23,945 bases of DNA from Rhodospirillaceae bacterium UBA6219 (lineage in GTDB: Bacteria; Pseudomonadota; Alphaproteobacteria; Rhodospirillales; Magnetospirillaceae), in contig DISD01000073.1 in the NCBI GenBank assembly GCA_002435715.1, positions 48,148-72,092 on the forward strand. The letters are read 5' to 3'. Under the pieces are notes generated by a model that was given only the letters and a program-made list of their open reading frames with translations, did no database searches and was not told the DNA's origin. Of the stretch, positions 7,168-15,041 are shown piece by piece; the stretch's first letter is position 1; the number at the start of each line of letters is the position of its first letter. The position numbers and the translations under genes were made by a program.

Positions 7168-9334
7168 AAATCACCTCGTCACCGATGACCGCGCGGACGG
7201 CGGCGTTGACGCGGGCGTGCAATTCCGGCTCGGTCTGCATGATGCGCAGGAATTGCTGGCTGGACAGCGACAGACACCAGGTGTCGGCCCAGGCGACGAT
7301 GCTGGCGGTGCGCGGCACGTCACGCAAAAGCGCGATCTCGCCGAAGAAATCGCCGTCGCGCAGGGTGTTGACCACCTGCATGTTGTCGCCGTCGGGGACC
7401 AGGACCTGCACGCAACCACGCGCGATCACATAGAAATGTTCGCCCGGATCGCCGTGATGGAAGACGTATTGGCCTTCGGTGAAATGCGACGCCACGAACA
7501 ATTCGCTCAGTTCTTCCAGGGTCTGGCGGCTGCATTCCGACAAGAAGGGAATCAGGGCCAGACGATCGGGGGTGATCAGGCTTTGGCCGTCAATGGCGGC
7601 GGCGGTGGCCATGCCCTGCTGGCGGGTCCACAATTGGGTATAAAGCCCGCCTTGCGCCACCAGGGAATCATGGCGGCCACTTTCCACCAATCGCCCGTCC
7701 TTCAGCACCAGGATCAGATCGTAATCCACCACCGAGGCCAGACGGTGGGTGACCGACACCACGGTGCATTCCGGCGCCAGCGCCGCCACGGAATCGTTGA
7801 CCACGTGTTCCGAGGCCGGGTCCAGGGCCGAGGTGGCTTCGTCCAGCAACAGAATGGGGGCGCGGCGGATCAGGGCGCGGGCTACGGCGATGCGTTGGCG
7901 CTCGCCGCCGGACAAGGCGCCGGCCGCCGGGCTGACCGGGGTGTCGTAGCCCAGGGGCTTGGCCAGGATGGCATCGTGGATGCCGGCGGCACGGGCGGCG
8001 GCGATGATGCCATCATCGGTCGCGTCGGGATTGCCGGCCAGGATGTTGTCGCGGATCGAGGCGTCGAACAGCAGGGCGTTTTGCAGCACCACGGCGATAT
8101 GGGCGCGTAAGGATTCCTCGGCGATGTTCCCGATGGGCACACCGTCCAGCAGCACTTGGCCCGATTGAGCCGGCGCGAAGCGCATCAGCAAGGAAAGCGC
8201 GGTGGATTTGCCGCAGCCCGACGGGCCGACCAGGGCCACCCGGCTGCCCGGCCGGATGGTGAAGCCCAGGCCGTTCAGGATGGGATGCGCCGGGTCATAG
8301 CCGAAACACACGTTGTCGAAGACGATCTCGCCGTTCAACTGGTCCAAGCGGATGGCGTCTTCGGTTTGCGGGCTGGGGATGTCTTCGTCCAAGAAGGACT
8401 GGATGCGGCAATGGGCCTGTTGGGCGCTGATCATCAGCGGAATGGCGGTGGTCAGCATGCCCACCGCTTCGGCGATGCCCATCAACAAACCGACGAAGGC
8501 GATCAGCAGACCGGCGGTCATCTGGCCGTTCACCGCCAGTACGGCGCCGGCGCTGACCACCACCAATTGGGTGATGCCGGTCCCCAGGATGGCGGTGCGC
8601 GCCACCAATCCGCCGAACAGATAGGCATGGCTGCCTGTCTGGTCCAGGCGGTCAAGATGGGTGCCGAAGGCCCGTTCTCGGCGTTGTGCCAGATGAAACA
8701 GGCGGATGACCGGCAAGGTGGCCAGACTTTCCTGGATGAAGCCGGTGGCCCGGGCCTTGGCCTGCTGATGATGGCCTTCCCACCGCGCCGCCTTGGTGGC
8801 GAAAATCTTGGGGATCAGCACCGCCATGGGCAGAACCGCCATGGTGATCAGAAACAAAATCCAATTGATGCCCAACAGCAGAACCAGACTGGCGCCGATG
8901 ATCAGCGAATGCAGCAACAGGGGCGGCACGGCGCGCACCAGGGCAGTTTCCACGGCGGCGACGTCGGCGCCGAACAACTGCACCAGATCGCCCTGGGACC
9001 GCGCCGCCACCACCGGCGGCGGGAAGTGCTGCAACTTGTCGTGCAGACGGGCGCGCAGGCGGTTCATCACCTTCATGCCCAAGACGCCGGACAGGCGTTC
9101 CTGAGCGAAGGTCGCCAGACTTTGCACCGCCAGCAAACCGGCCAGCACCGCCATTGCCCAGATCAGCACGTCCTTTTGACCTTGGGTGATGCCTTCGTCG
9201 AAGATGAATTTATAAAGCAGCGGGCTGCCCAGGTAATAGGATGCCTCCATCAGCAGCGCCATCACCAGCAAGGCGAAGCGGCCCCGGAAAGCCAGCATCT
9301 GGCGCACGCACCTTGCGACGAACGAAAAACTCAC
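7166..9334 (-). CDS. ABC half-exporter with C-terminal cyclic-nucleotide-binding domain
   Basis: The 722-residue protein has three parts. Residues 15-310 are an ABC-exporter transmembrane domain. Residues about 335-565 are the ATPase, with Walker A GPSGCGKST (370-378), signature LSGGERQ (474-480), Walker B ILLLDEA (494-500) and switch His530. Residues about 588-720 are a Crp/PKA-type cyclic-nucleotide-binding domain with the phosphate-binding cassette FGEIALL (664-670) and PRTAS (Arg675). The Glu and Arg that contact the cyclic phosphate and ribose are kept, so ligand binding is plausible. Exporters of this layout move lipids, peptides or polysaccharide precursors out of the cytoplasm as dimers. 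The gene follows the DevA-like ATPase by 27 bases and is last in the operon. C-terminal cNMP fusions to ABC half-exporters are uncommon; the substrate is unknown. Confidence 0.9.
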   Translation of the reverse strand: MSFSFVARCVRQMLAFRGRFALLVMALLMEASYYLGSPLLYKFIFDEGITQGQKDVLIWAMAVLAGLLAVQSLATFAQERLSGVLGMKVMNRLRARLHDKLQHFPPPVVAARSQGDLVQLFGADVAAVETALVRAVPPLLLHSLIIGASLVLLLGINWILFLITMAVLPMAVLIPKIFATKAARWEGHHQQAKARATGFIQESLATLPVIRLFHLAQRRERAFGTHLDRLDQTGSHAYLFGGLVARTAILGTGITQLVVVSAGAVLAVNGQMTAGLLIAFVGLLMGIAEAVGMLTTAIPLMISAQQAHCRIQSFLDEDIPSPQTEDAIRLDQLNGEIVFDNVCFGYDPAHPILNGLGFTIRPGSRVALVGPSGCGKSTALSLLMRFAPAQSGQVLLDGVPIGNIAEESLRAHIAVVLQNALLFDASIRDNILAGNPDATDDGIIAAARAAGIHDAILAKPLGYDTPVSPAAGALSGGERQRIAVARALIRRAPILLLDEATSALDPASEHVVNDSVAALAPECTVVSVTHRLASVVDYDLILVLKDGRLVESGRHDSLVAQGGLYTQLWTRQQGMATAAAIDGQSLITPDRLALIPFLSECSRQTLEELSELFVASHFTEGQYVFHHGDPGEHFYVIARGCVQVLVPDGDNMQVVNTLRDGDFFGEIALLRDVPRTASIVAWADTWCLSLSSQQFLRIMQTEPELHARVNAAVRAVIGDEVI

Positions 9335-9361
9335 TGCACTCTCCCCGCCGCTTGGCGCTGC

Positions 9362-10453
9362 TCAGCGGCCAAAATAGATACGCTTCAATTGTTCGGGCAA
9401 GTCGGGCGCCAAGTTCAGCGCCTGCTGGAATTCTTCCTTGCTGAGCAGGGCGATGCGCCCGGCGCCACGTCCGATGACGGTGGCGTTGCGGGTCTCGCCG
9501 GTGATCAGGGCACGTTCGCCGAAATATTGCCCCGGTCCCAAGGTCGCGGCGATTCGGTCCTGGCCGTTTTCGCGGATCACCACCTCGGCTTGGCCGTCCT
9601 GCAGCAGATAGAACATGTCGCCGTCCTCGCCTTGGCGGACGAAGACTTCGCCGTCGGTAAACGGGCGGGCGGTCATCTTTTCCGCCACTTGGGTCAGTTC
9701 GGCGGTGCTGAGCCGGGCGAACAGGTCGATGCCGCGCAGCGCCAGGGACAAACTGACCGTGACGTTGACCCGCACGTCCGAGACGATACGGCCGTCCACC
9801 ATGTTCATGATGCGGTCGGCCAGACCGATGATGCGGTTGTCATGGGTGACCATGACCACGGCGCGGCCGTCCTGGGCGGCGAATTCGCGCAGCATGGTCA
9901 CCACTTCCAGCCCCGATTTCTGATCCAGCGCGGCGGTGGGTTCGTCGGCCAGGATCAGCCGGGGCGAATTGACCAGAGCGCGGGCCACCGCCACCCGTTG
10001 GCGTTGGCCGCCCGACAAAGCCGCCGGTTTGTGATGGATGCGATGGCCCAATCCCAGCCGTTCCAGCAGCGCCTGGCAATTACGCCGGGCCTGATCGGGG
10101 GGAATGTCCGACATATGCGTCGCCATGATCAGGTTCTGCATGGCGGTCAGCGAATCGAACAGATTATGCATCTGGAAGATGAAGCCGATATCGCGGCGCA
10201 TCTGGGTCAGCGCCGCACCCTGCAGGCCCGACAGGCTTTTACCCAAAATGGTGATCTGGCCCTGTTGGACGCTGCGCATGGCCCCCATCAGGGTCAGCAG
10301 CGTGGTCTTGCCCGACCCTGACGGCCCGGTCAGGATGACCAGCGAACCCGGATCGATGTCGACGTTCAGGTCGAACAGAACCTGGGCGCGCGATGCCTCG
10401 TCGCCGAAAAAATGTGACAGGCCTTGGGTGCGGATGACGGGGGCGGAGCTCAT
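9362..10453 (-). CDS. devA: DevA-like ABC ATPase with C-terminal cyclic-nucleotide-binding domain
   Basis: The 363-residue protein has two parts. Residues 1-230 form a MacB/LolD/DevA-type ATPase with Walker A GPSGSGKTT (43-51), signature LSGGQRQ (146-152), Walker B LILADEP (166-172) and H-loop THD. Residues about 240-360 form a cyclic-nucleotide-binding domain with FGERAL (311-316) and Arg322 in TRNATV. Ordinary DevA proteins end near residue 230-240, so the extra domain is an addition. The start ATG at 10453 overlaps the stop of the DevC-like permease gene as ATGA, which indicates translational coupling. DevA normally powers a DevBC/TolC efflux complex; a cNMP-gated ATPase is inferred. The symbol marks family resemblance, not proven function. 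Confidence 0.88.
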   Translation of the reverse strand: MSSAPVIRTQGLSHFFGDEASRAQVLFDLNVDIDPGSLVILTGPSGSGKTTLLTLMGAMRSVQQGQITILGKSLSGLQGAALTQMRRDIGFIFQMHNLFDSLTAMQNLIMATHMSDIPPDQARRNCQALLERLGLGHRIHHKPAALSGGQRQRVAVARALVNSPRLILADEPTAALDQKSGLEVVTMLREFAAQDGRAVVMVTHDNRIIGLADRIMNMVDGRIVSDVRVNVTVSLSLALRGIDLFARLSTAELTQVAEKMTARPFTDGEVFVRQGEDGDMFYLLQDGQAEVVIRENGQDRIAATLGPGQYFGERALITGETRNATVIGRGAGRIALLSKEEFQQALNLAPDLPEQLKRIYFGR

Positions 10454-11628
10454 GAGAACAGATCCACCGGGTCGGCCTTGCGGATCTTGCCCACCGCCAG
10501 CAGGGTGGCGGTCACCGCCATCACCAACACCAGGACGAAGATGGTGGTCATGTCGGCTGCGTTCATGCGCAGCGGCAGTTTCGACGCGTCGGCGGCCAGG
10601 GCATAGACCCCCCAGGCCAACAGGGCCGACGGCACATAGGCGGCCACCGACAACACCAGGGCGATGCAGCCGACCACGGCGCTGAAGAAGCCCTGCTGAT
10701 AGCCGATGGCCCGCAGGGTGGCGTATTCCTTCAGATTGTCGCTGACGATGCCGTGCAGGGCCTGGGAAATGAAGACGATGCCGACGAAGGTGCCGACGAT
10801 CAGGCCCAGGCGGAAAATATAGCCGATGGGGGTGTTTTCGGCGTAATAGGCGATTTCGTTGTCGATGAAATCGGATTTCAGGAACACCCGGGCGCGGCCG
10901 TCCAAGGCGGCGGCCAATTGGTCGCGGATGAGGCTTGAATCCTGGCCCTCCTGGACCCGAACCACGCCGACGCCCACCCGGTCCAGCGGCGTCGAGGTCA
11001 GGCGGTAATAGTTGAGATCCGAGGTGATCATGGTGCCGTCGATGGTGAACGACGGCCCCAGATCGAACAGACCGCTGACCCAGCCCAGACGCTGCAGGGT
11101 GTCGGTGGCGTTCAACACAGTGATCTCGGTCTCGCCACGGGCGCGGACGGCGTCGCTGATGGCTTCGAAATCCACCCTTGATTGGGCGTCCATGATCAGA
11201 TGGTCGGGCAGGGCCAATTGCGGGATCAGGGCGTTGATGTCGGCGTTGCCGAACACCGGGGCATTGGGCGAAAAGGCCAGCAGGAAACAGCTGAGCCCAT
11301 GGCCGTCCAGCGGGCTGGCGATCTGGATGGCGGCGGAATAAAGCGGCGCGACACTGCGCACGCCGGGCATGCCCTGGGCTTCGTACAACAACGCCCGGTT
11401 CATCCAAGGTGGCGAATCGGCCCAGGATTTGAAAGTGGGGCCGGCGATCAGGATGTCGGCGTCAAGGGCACGCGGAATGCCCACGGCGCTGTCGTAAAGG
11501 GCGTTCTGAAACCCCAATTGGGTGAAGATCAACACGATGGCCACACAGATGCCGACCAGCGCGCCCGACAGCTTGCCGCCGCGATGGAGCAATTGGCGAA
11601 AGGCCAGTTCCGCCGCGATCCGCAGCAT
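10450..11628 (-). CDS. devC: DevC-like ABC transporter permease (FtsX/MacB superfamily)
   Basis: The 392-residue membrane protein has one N-terminal helix (about 19-41), a long periplasmic region (about 45-270) and three C-terminal helices in the FtsX-like part. The N-terminus (RIAAELAFRQLLHRGGKLSG...AIVLIFTQLGFQ) and the segment LDADILIAGP resemble the DevC family of heterocyst glycolipid-type exporters. It would form the membrane unit of a tripartite exporter with the adaptor encoded just upstream and an outer-membrane TolC that is not encoded here. The ATG at 11628 shares a base with the adaptor stop (TAATG), and the gene overlaps devA at its 3' end, so all three are coupled. Confidence 0.88.
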   Translation of the reverse strand: MLRIAAELAFRQLLHRGGKLSGALVGICVAIVLIFTQLGFQNALYDSAVGIPRALDADILIAGPTFKSWADSPPWMNRALLYEAQGMPGVRSVAPLYSAAIQIASPLDGHGLSCFLLAFSPNAPVFGNADINALIPQLALPDHLIMDAQSRVDFEAISDAVRARGETEITVLNATDTLQRLGWVSGLFDLGPSFTIDGTMITSDLNYYRLTSTPLDRVGVGVVRVQEGQDSSLIRDQLAAALDGRARVFLKSDFIDNEIAYYAENTPIGYIFRLGLIVGTFVGIVFISQALHGIVSDNLKEYATLRAIGYQQGFFSAVVGCIALVLSVAAYVPSALLAWGVYALAADASKLPLRMNAADMTTIFVLVLVMAVTATLLAVGKIRKADPVDLFS

Positions 11629-12677
11629 TATTGGACCGCCGGTTTGTCGGCGCGTTCCAGCCGCACCACCACCTCGGCCCCCAAGATGGCGGGCAGCGGG
11701 GAATCGGGGGTGATGTCCACCTCGACGATGCGGGCGTCGCGCCCGGTCAGCACGTCCGACGCCGGGCGTTTCTCGCGATAGACTTCGTGAGCGATACGGC
11801 GCACGGTGCCGGCGATTGGCTGGTCGAGGAAACGGGCCTGGATCAGGGCTTTCATGCCCTCGCTCAAATAATTGGCTTGGCTTTCCTCGATTTCGGCGAC
11901 CACTTCCAGCTTGTCCAGGGCGGCCAGACGCAGGATGCCGTTCTGGCCGATCACTTCCCCGGCCCGGCTTTGCACCGACAGCACCATCCCGTCCACCGGG
12001 GCGCGGATGACCAGATGTTCGGCCTGGGCGCGGGCTCGGTCCATGGCGGCGCGTTCCACCTCGATCCGCGCCTGGGCGACGCGGTCGTCGATGCCGCGGG
12101 TCTCGGTCTGGGCCTTCAGCACATTGGCGGCCTGGGCCACTTCGTTTTCCGCCGTCTTGCGGTCGGCGGCCAGGGAATCCAGGGCCTGCTGCGACACATG
12201 GCCGTCGGCGAACAGGGCTTGGCGGCGTTTCCATTCCCGCTCCAGCATGTCGCGGCGGGCTTCCTTGGCGGCCAGCACGTTGCGCTGGGCGGCGATGTCG
12301 GAACGCTTGGCCCCGGCGATGGTCTGTTCCCGTTGCAGGCCGGTCAGCGCCAAGGTGCGTTCGGCCATCTGTAGTTCGGCCTGGCGGATGTCGTAGCCAT
12401 CCAGGATGGCCAGGATCTGCCCGGCTTTCACCGTCTCGCCCTGGTCGACCCGCAATTGCTGGACGACGCCGCCTTCCGACGGACCATAAACGGCGCGGAC
12501 CCGCCCCACCGGTTCAATCCGGCCACGGGAGACGACGGATAGATTGGATTTGGTGGCCGCGGATGACGGTTTGTCGTCGGAACCCAGCAGGCCATAGGCC
12601 GCAAGCAGGGTGGCCAAGGCGCCCCCGCCCCAAACGATCCGGCGCCCCCAGCCCGGACGTAACGCAAACGACACCAT
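11628..12677 (-). CDS. devB: DevB-like periplasmic adaptor (HlyD/membrane fusion protein)
   Basis: The 349-residue protein starts with one membrane anchor (about residues 12-31). A lipoyl/biotinyl half-motif follows (VVQQLRVDQGETVKAGQILAIL, about 71-92), then a long alpha-helical hairpin rich in Glu, Gln, Arg and Ala (about 97-200), the second lipoyl half (VIRAPVDGMVLSVQSRAGEVI) and beta-barrel segments. This is the adaptor linking an inner-membrane ABC exporter to TolC. I chose ATG 12677 over GTG 12701 because AGGGAG lies 9 bases before the ATG on the minus strand. It heads the devBCA-like operon. Confidence 0.88.
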   Translation of the reverse strand: MVSFALRPGWGRRIVWGGGALATLLAAYGLLGSDDKPSSAATKSNLSVVSRGRIEPVGRVRAVYGPSEGGVVQQLRVDQGETVKAGQILAILDGYDIRQAELQMAERTLALTGLQREQTIAGAKRSDIAAQRNVLAAKEARRDMLEREWKRRQALFADGHVSQQALDSLAADRKTAENEVAQAANVLKAQTETRGIDDRVAQARIEVERAAMDRARAQAEHLVIRAPVDGMVLSVQSRAGEVIGQNGILRLAALDKLEVVAEIEESQANYLSEGMKALIQARFLDQPIAGTVRRIAHEVYREKRPASDVLTGRDARIVEVDITPDSPLPAILGAEVVVRLERADKPAVQ

Positions 12678-12732
12678 CCCCCATTTCTCCCTTCGGAGCA
12701 CACCCCATCTCCCATGTCGGAGAGCTTGACGT

Positions 12733-12744
12733 GTCTTTTAAGAC
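12733..12744. promoter_or_regulatory. Palindrome GTCTT-TT-AAGAC upstream of dev operon
   Basis: This perfect 5-bp inverted repeat with a two-base centre lies 56-67 bases before the adaptor ATG. It is a candidate operator or part of the 5' leader. No known regulator consensus was recognised. Confidence 0.35.
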
Positions 12745-12780
12745 CAAGCAAGGCGCCAGAAAGGTTAGGGCGCGAGCTGG

Positions 12781-12794
12781 CTGTCGATCGACAG
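12781..12794. promoter_or_regulatory. Perfect 14-bp palindrome CTGTCGATCGACAG
   Basis: An uninterrupted 14-bp palindrome lies 104-117 bases upstream of the adaptor ATG, at the edge of the AT-rich leader. The size and position fit a dimeric regulator site for the dev operon. The regulator is unknown and no gene for one lies next to it. Confidence 0.4.
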
Positions 12795-12894
12795 ATATTT
12801 CCCCATTTTCTTGCGGCGAAAGGCGGGGAAAGCCATACGTGTCAAAAAAGAAGTCGGAGAGGGTTATGCCTCTTGTATCAATAATTGTAGTCAG

Positions 12895-12921
12895 ATTTTA
12901 TGCGTCCATTATCTGTGGCAA
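12895..12921 (-). promoter_or_regulatory. Candidate sigma-70-type promoter for the dev operon
   Basis: On the minus strand, TTGCCA (12921-12916) and TAAAAT (12900-12895) are each one mismatch from the -35 and -10 consensus, with 15 bases between them, which is short. It would give a leader of roughly 200 bases spanning the palindromes. Matched by eye only. Confidence 0.3.
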
Positions 12922-13044
12922 ATATAAGCAACTAGGGTCAAGGCCTTATATCCGCACGGATAGTTGCGCTAATATCGCGAAACCGGGGATATTCATACTG
13001 AAGTCATGGGCGGCCTTGGGTGGCGATCATGAATAGACCCTGCG

Positions 13045-13069
13045 AAAAACCCGATCAGGTGGATCGGGT
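13045..13069 (-). terminator. Intrinsic terminator for bacteriohemerythrin transcript
   Basis: ACCCGATC (13049-13056) pairs perfectly with GATCGGGT (13062-13069) around a 5-base loop. Reading on the minus strand, the stem runs directly into five Ts (A-run at 13045-13049). That is a standard Rho-independent terminator pointing leftward. It lies about 155 bases beyond the hemerythrin stop codon and separates that gene from the dev operon promoter region. Confidence 0.75.
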
Positions 13070-13224
13070 CCGGCACTTGATCAGTCTGTTGAAGTGCGCA
13101 TCAAAGAATTTGTGCCCGCAAAGTATTCAGTGCACGGAAAAGCACATCGAACACCTGCATCACGAATCCCGGGGGACGTCTCTGGTCGACAACGATTGAC
13201 CTTCGTCCTCCCTCATCAATTCCA

Positions 13225-13665
13225 TTATGGCATCAAGGCCAGGCCATCGCGCCACAGCACGTTGTTGGCCTGCAACAGCCGGCCGGTCCGTTCGAAATAA
13301 TCCGAGTAACGCTGGTCGTCGCTGGCGATGTGGTCGATCAGCGCTTGGCGGAAATCGGCGACGTCGGACAGGTCCAGGCGGCGCTGGGTGGTGGCTTCGC
13401 TGATCTGGTCCCAGCGGCGGACGAAGAAAGTGTGGGCTTTCTTGTGTTCGGCGATGTGGTCGTATTGGAAACGCTGCATGGAATGTTCCTCGCAGCCGTT
13501 ATGGACCAGCAGGTAGCGGCCGACTTTCTCGCAAGCCCAGTCGGCGAAGCCCCAACGTTCGGCTTTGACGTTGTCTTCCAGGTGGCGGAACAGGATCAGG
13601 AACCAGCGGTGATGCAGGTCGAAGGTCAAAACCTCGGTCCGCAGATAGTCGGGCAGTATGCTCAT
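13225..13665 (-). CDS. Bacteriohemerythrin (non-haem di-iron O2-binding protein)
   Basis: The 146-residue protein has all seven iron ligands of the hemerythrin fold in the expected order: His19 (after Asp16), His55 and Glu59 (HNGCEE), His70 and His74 (HIAEH), then His112 and Asp117 (HIASDD). It would bind O2 in the cytoplasm, for storage, delivery to oxidases or sensing. I prefer the ATG at 13665 over the one at 13677: GGAG sits 6 bases before the former, while nothing similar precedes the latter. Further upstream extension is non-coding in character. It is a single-gene unit, divergent from the importer operon at 13866. A weak promoter-like TTGTGT/TAGAAC pair lies upstream. Confidence 0.9.
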   Translation of the reverse strand: MSILPDYLRTEVLTFDLHHRWFLILFRHLEDNVKAERWGFADWACEKVGRYLLVHNGCEEHSMQRFQYDHIAEHKKAHTFFVRRWDQISEATTQRRLDLSDVADFRQALIDHIASDDQRYSDYFERTGRLLQANNVLWRDGLALMP

Positions 13666-13865
13666 CGAAAACTCCATGGCGGGGAATTTTCGATGCGTTC
13701 TAAAGTTTTCCGGTGATAACACAATAGGGAAAGGACCCGATGGCGGTATGCAATTCCCGGTTTCGGTGGCCGAGATTGCCGTTCCGGCGGCTGATTTGGT
13801 TTTGACGCATCCGCAACGAACTGGTTTCATGGCCGCTTCCAAAGCGAGGGCATAAGGGGAGCAAC

Positions 13866-15041
13866 ATGTCGCGCATCACCACTTCGTCACTGGTCGTCGC
13901 CGGGTTTCTGGCCGCCGCCGCGCCGTCTTTCGCCGCTTCTGGCGAGGTCAAGGTCGGCATGCTGACCACTCTTTCCGGCCCCGGTTCGTCCTTGGGCATC
14001 GACGTGCGCGACGCCTTCAATCTGGCGGTGAAGAATTTGGGCGGTTCCTTGGGTGGCCTGAAGGCCACAATCATCGAAGTCGACGACCAGCAAAAGCCCG
14101 ATGTCGCCAAGGATGCCGCCACCCGCCTGATCGAAAAGGAAAAGGTCGATTTCGCCACCGGCGTGATCTTTTCCAACCTGATGCTGGCGGTGCAGCCCAG
14201 CTTCGACCGTGCCCAGACCTATTACATCTCGGCCAATGCCAGCCCGTCGCAACTGGCCGGCAAGAAGTGCAGTCCATATTTCTTCTCGGCCGCCTATCAG
14301 AACGACAACCAGCACGAAGCCATGGGCCATTACGTCCAGGCCAAGGGCTACAAGAAGGTCTATCTGATGGCGCCGAACTATCCGGCGGGCAAGGACGGGC
14401 TGAACGGCTTCAAGCGTTTCTATGCCGGCGCCCTGGCCGGCGAGGTCTACACCACCGTCAACCAGCTGGATTACGCCGCCGAACTGGCGAGCTTGAAGGC
14501 CGCCGCCCCCGACGCCGTCTATGTGTTCTATCCGGGCGGCATGGGCGTGAACTTCGTCAAGCAATGGGAACAGGCCGGTCTGAAGGGCAAGATTCCGCTG
14601 TTCGGCCCTGGCTTCACCTTCTCGGAAGACACGCTTCCGGCCATGGGTGACGCGGCGCTGGGCACGCTCAACACCGCCCAGTGGAGCCCCGATCTGGACA
14701 ATCCCCAAAACAAGAAGTTCGTCGCCGATTTCGTTGCCGCCACTGGTCGTCTGCCCAGCGTCTATGCCAGCCAGGCCTATGACGCCGCCCTGCTGATGGA
14801 TTCGGCCATCCGCAAGGTGGGCGGCAAGCTGGACGACAAGGCCGCTTTGGGCAAGGCCCTGATGGAAGCCGATTTCAAGTCGGTGCGTGGCGCCTTCAAG
14901 TTCAACAAGAACCATTTCCCCATCCAGGACTTCTTCCTGCGTGAAGTGGTCAAGGATGCCCAGGGTCGTTACATGAACAAGAAGGTGGCCCCCATCTTCA
15001 GCGAACGTGGCGACGCCTATGTGGACGAGTGCTCCATGTGA
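13866..15041 (+). CDS. livK: Branched-chain-type ABC importer, periplasmic substrate-binding protein
   Basis: The 391-residue precursor has a signal peptide cleaved near residue 23 (SFA|ASG). The mature part is a type-I periplasmic binding protein of the LivK/aromatic-acid group: EVKVGMLTTLSGPGSSLGID at the start, then ASPSQLAGKKC, GYKKVYLMAPNYPAGKD, YVFYPGGMG and SVYASQAYDAALLM. AAGGGGAG precedes the ATG. This family binds branched-chain amino acids but also amides, aromatic acids and nucleobase-like ligands, so the name indicates family only. The five transporter genes overlap and a deoxyribosyltransferase gene ends the run, which makes a nucleoside-related ligand worth considering. Confidence 0.88.
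   Translation: MSRITTSSLVVAGFLAAAAPSFAASGEVKVGMLTTLSGPGSSLGIDVRDAFNLAVKNLGGSLGGLKATIIEVDDQQKPDVAKDAATRLIEKEKVDFATGVIFSNLMLAVQPSFDRAQTYYISANASPSQLAGKKCSPYFFSAAYQNDNQHEAMGHYVQAKGYKKVYLMAPNYPAGKDGLNGFKRFYAGALAGEVYTTVNQLDYAAELASLKAAAPDAVYVFYPGGMGVNFVKQWEQAGLKGKIPLFGPGFTFSEDTLPAMGDAALGTLNTAQWSPDLDNPQNKKFVADFVAATGRLPSVYASQAYDAALLMDSAIRKVGGKLDDKAALGKALMEADFKSVRGAFKFNKNHFPIQDFFLREVVKDAQGRYMNKKVAPIFSERGDAYVDECSM

Larger units (their letters stand above)
12678..13224. other. 547-base non-coding region: dev operon leader and hemerythrin 3' region
   Basis: No gene is convincing here. The stretch from about 12795 to 13030 is clearly richer in A/T than its surroundings. Several inverted repeats are present; those near the dev operon are listed separately. 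Others are TTTCCCC/GGGGAAA (12798-12804/12835-12841) and TATCCG-CA-CGGATA (12949-12962). The right part carries the hemerythrin terminator. Open frames on + at 12563-13036 and 13029-13199 look spurious, the second because it runs through that terminator. Confidence 0.5.

Noticed and set aside
8156..10321. 721-codon + frame opposite the two ABC ATPases
   Set aside because: Antisense shadow: it spans two real minus-strand genes and their gap, with Gln/His/Gly-rich composition typical of such mirrors.
10450..12234. Extended 594-residue version of the DevC-like permease
   Set aside because: The first ~200 codons are a Pro/Arg-rich off-frame reading of the adaptor gene; the permease proper starts at the TAATG junction at 11628.
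12563..13036. 157-codon + strand frame
   Set aside because: It starts inside the adaptor gene on the other strand, has a low-complexity basic and Pro-rich start and crosses the AT-rich palindromic leader; no recognisable domain.
13029..13199. 56-codon + strand frame with four cysteines upstream of the hemerythrin gene
   Set aside because: It runs through a perfect stem plus T-run that forms a leftward terminator, codon use is mixed, the ribosome binding site is weak, and it is convergent to the hemerythrin transcript.
13225..13842. N-terminally extended hemerythrin of 205 residues
   Set aside because: The extra 59 residues have no hemerythrin similarity, cross the divergent promoter region and lack a ribosome binding site.
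13666..13865. Possible riboswitch upstream of the livK-like gene
   Set aside because: No conserved aptamer motif or clear multi-stem fold was seen in the 200 bases; only weak promoter-like elements.
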